Origin: Candidatus Parcubacteria bacterium | GTDB taxonomy: Bacteria; Patescibacteriota; Minisyncoccia; JAHIHE01; JAGLIN01 | Assembly: GCA_023142975.1 (NCBI GenBank) | Contig: JAGLIN010000137.1 | Coordinates: forward strand, 1 to 5,975 | Length of the DNA stretch: 5,975 bases | Direction of reading: 5' to 3' | Shown here: in pieces, positions 4,675-5,975 of the stretch | Position numbering within the stretch: position 1 is the stretch's first letter | Layout of the letters: the number at the start of each line of letters is the position of its first letter | Notes under the pieces: model-generated | Database searches by the model: none | The model's input: only the letters and a program-made list of their open reading frames with translations | What the model was told of the DNA's origin: nothing | Translations under genes and position numbers: made by a program

Positions 4675-5975
4675 ATGACAAACTCAAACAATACAAATAA
4701 TCAAACCAGAAAGTTTTTCATCTACGCCCGCAAGTCTATTGATTCGGAAGATAGACAAGTGCGGAGTATTGGCGACCAGATTTCTGAATTACAAGAATTG
4801 GCTAAAAAAGAAAATTTGGAAATCGTTGATACCATTGTAGAAAAACAAACTGCAAAAAAACCTGGTCGCCCTCTCTTTGCCGAGATGTTGAAAAAACTTG
4901 AAGCGGGCAAAGCTGTGGGAATTTTAGCTTGGCACCCCGACAGATTGGCAAGAAATAGCGTTGATGGCGGACAAATTATTTATCTTGTGGATACTGGCGT
5001 AATTCAAGAGCTCAAATTTCCGACTTTCTGGTTTGATCCAACGCCACAGGGAAAATTTATGTTGAGTATTGCTTTCGGACAGTCAAAATATTATGTTGAT
5101 AATCTTTCGGAGAATATAAAGAGAGGTCATCGACAAAAATTGAAAAATGGCTTATGGCCTCAAATGGCTCCTTTGGGCTATCTCAATAATAAGGAAACAA
5201 AACTAATTTATGTTGATAAAGAAAAATCGCCATTTATCAAAAAGGCATTTGAGATATACTCTTCGGGTAATCACACATTGAAAAATCTCCGAAAGATTAT
5301 CAACGGCTTGGGGCTTGTTGGCAAGAAAGGCAAAATGCTTTCCGTTTCAAATTATCAATATTTTTTACAAAATCCATTTTACTATGGACTAATTCGTTAT
5401 GGTGGAGAATTTTACGAGGGAAAACATAAACCGATTATTACAAAGAAACTTTTTGATGAAGTTCAGGAAGTGATGAAAAGAAAATCAAAACCGCAGAGAG
5501 ACGAAAAGATGAAATTTTTTCTTTATCGTGGATTTTTCAAATGCGGTGAGTGCGGATTTACAATCACGGCAGATAAGAAAATCAAGAAAAGCGGGAAAGA
5601 ATATATTTACTACTACTGCACAAAGAAAAATCCGCGCCACAAATGCACGCAAAATGTATTTACCAGAGAAGAAAAAATTTCATCTCAAATCAAAACCGAA
5701 CTTCAAAAAGTTTCTTTGCCTGATGATTGCGCTGATTGGATGATTACAGAATTAAAAAAGGAAAAAATCCAATCAAGCAAATCATCAGATTTTTTTGCAC
5801 AAAAGACGAAAAAGGAACTTTCAAAACTTGATGAGAAGTTGGAAAAATTGATGACTGCTTATTTGGAAAGTGTTTTGAATATCAAAGAATACCAAAAAGC
5901 GAAAAATGTTCTCATCAATCAAAAACAAGTTTTGAAAGACAAATTAAAGTCTTTTGAACAAAAAAGCAATAATCG
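4675..5975 (+). CDS. Large serine recombinase, C-terminus beyond the window
   Basis: The frame is open from the ATG at 4675 to the window end (433 residues). The resolvase-type catalytic domain spans about 12-150: FIYARKS with catalytic Ser21 and nearby Arg19, GRPLFAEML, and HPDRLARN (87-94) with the conserved arginines. A Recombinase domain follows (about 165-270, with APLGYLN and QNPFYYGLIRY), then a zinc ribbon with Cys290, Cys293, Cys315 and Cys324, and a coiled-coil-like Lys/Leu/Glu stretch (about 375-430). This order is that of large serine integrases and transposases, which usually exceed 450-500 residues, so little is missing. The enzyme should carry out site-specific recombination through a phosphoserine link. 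The start follows an in-frame TGA at 4669-4671 and has no Shine-Dalgarno. It is the only recombinase in view and may have mobilised the island. Confidence 0.95.
   Translation, partial: MTNSNNTNNQTRKFFIYARKSIDSEDRQVRSIGDQISELQELAKKENLEIVDTIVEKQTAKKPGRPLFAEMLKKLEAGKAVGILAWHPDRLARNSVDGGQIIYLVDTGVIQELKFPTFWFDPTPQGKFMLSIAFGQSKYYVDNLSENIKRGHRQKLKNGLWPQMAPLGYLNNKETKLIYVDKEKSPFIKKAFEIYSSGNHTLKNLRKIINGLGLVGKKGKMLSVSNYQYFLQNPFYYGLIRYGGEFYEGKHKPIITKKLFDEVQEVMKRKSKPQRDEKMKFFLYRGFFKCGECGFTITADKKIKKSGKEYIYYYCTKKNPRHKCTQNVFTREEKISSQIKTELQKVSLPDDCADWMITELKKEKIQSSKSSDFFAQKTKKELSKLDEKLEKLMTAYLESVLNIKEYQKAKNVLINQKQVLKDKLKSFEQKSNN

Noticed and set aside
4369..4691. Minus-strand open frames of 60-76 codons across the palindrome cluster
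   Set aside because: They translate palindromic DNA, overlap each other and the recombinase start, and show no domain.

Overview
The window looks like chromosomal accessory DNA from an uncultivated bacterium, most likely a member of the Patescibacteria (Candidate Phyla Radiation). Three things suggest this. Coding DNA is AT-rich. Gene starts have A-rich leaders and no clear Shine-Dalgarno sequence. The large serine recombinase at the right end carries phrases (HPDRLARN, TPQGKFMLS, QSKYYVDNL) that I associate with recombinases of that group. This assignment comes from memory of families, not from a search. TGA is read as a stop at the end of one gene, so the standard bacterial code fits.

Left part (1-1905, all on the minus strand): a HEPN-like protein that runs off the left edge, the wreck of an HNH endonuclease gene, and an intact RhuM-family gene. 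This mix of putative nuclease and accessory genes resembles a defence or mobile island.

Middle (2032-4423): two copies of a 222-bp sequence, identical as far as I can read, lie in inverted orientation and bracket a 1.95-kb cassette. The cassette holds a compact four-gene minus-strand operon: a small XRE/Cro-type repressor, two membrane proteins that each begin with a CxxC...CxxC zinc ribbon, and a 185-aa protein of unknown function. A good sigma-70-type promoter (TTGACT, 17 bp, TACTAT) sits between the repressor gene and the right repeat. A perfect 14-bp palindrome overlaps its -10 box, which suggests autoregulation. Genes inside the operon are 4-5 bp apart. Hairpin-plus-T-tract terminators in both repeats are oriented to stop transcripts entering the cassette from outside.

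Right part (4424-5975): about 250 bp packed with short perfect palindromes (mostly 6-10 bp arms, 3-nt loops, each with a different sequence), then the start of a large serine recombinase on the plus strand, cut by the window end. Three more palindromes of the same design lie inside each 222-bp repeat.

The most interesting candidate is the inverted-repeat-bracketed operon: a repressor-controlled set of two zinc-ribbon membrane proteins plus an unknown cytosolic protein, beside a site-specific recombinase and defence-like genes. Its function is unknown. The second is the palindrome family, which looks like a proliferating short element or a structured intergenic element. No tRNA, rRNA or CRISPR array was seen.
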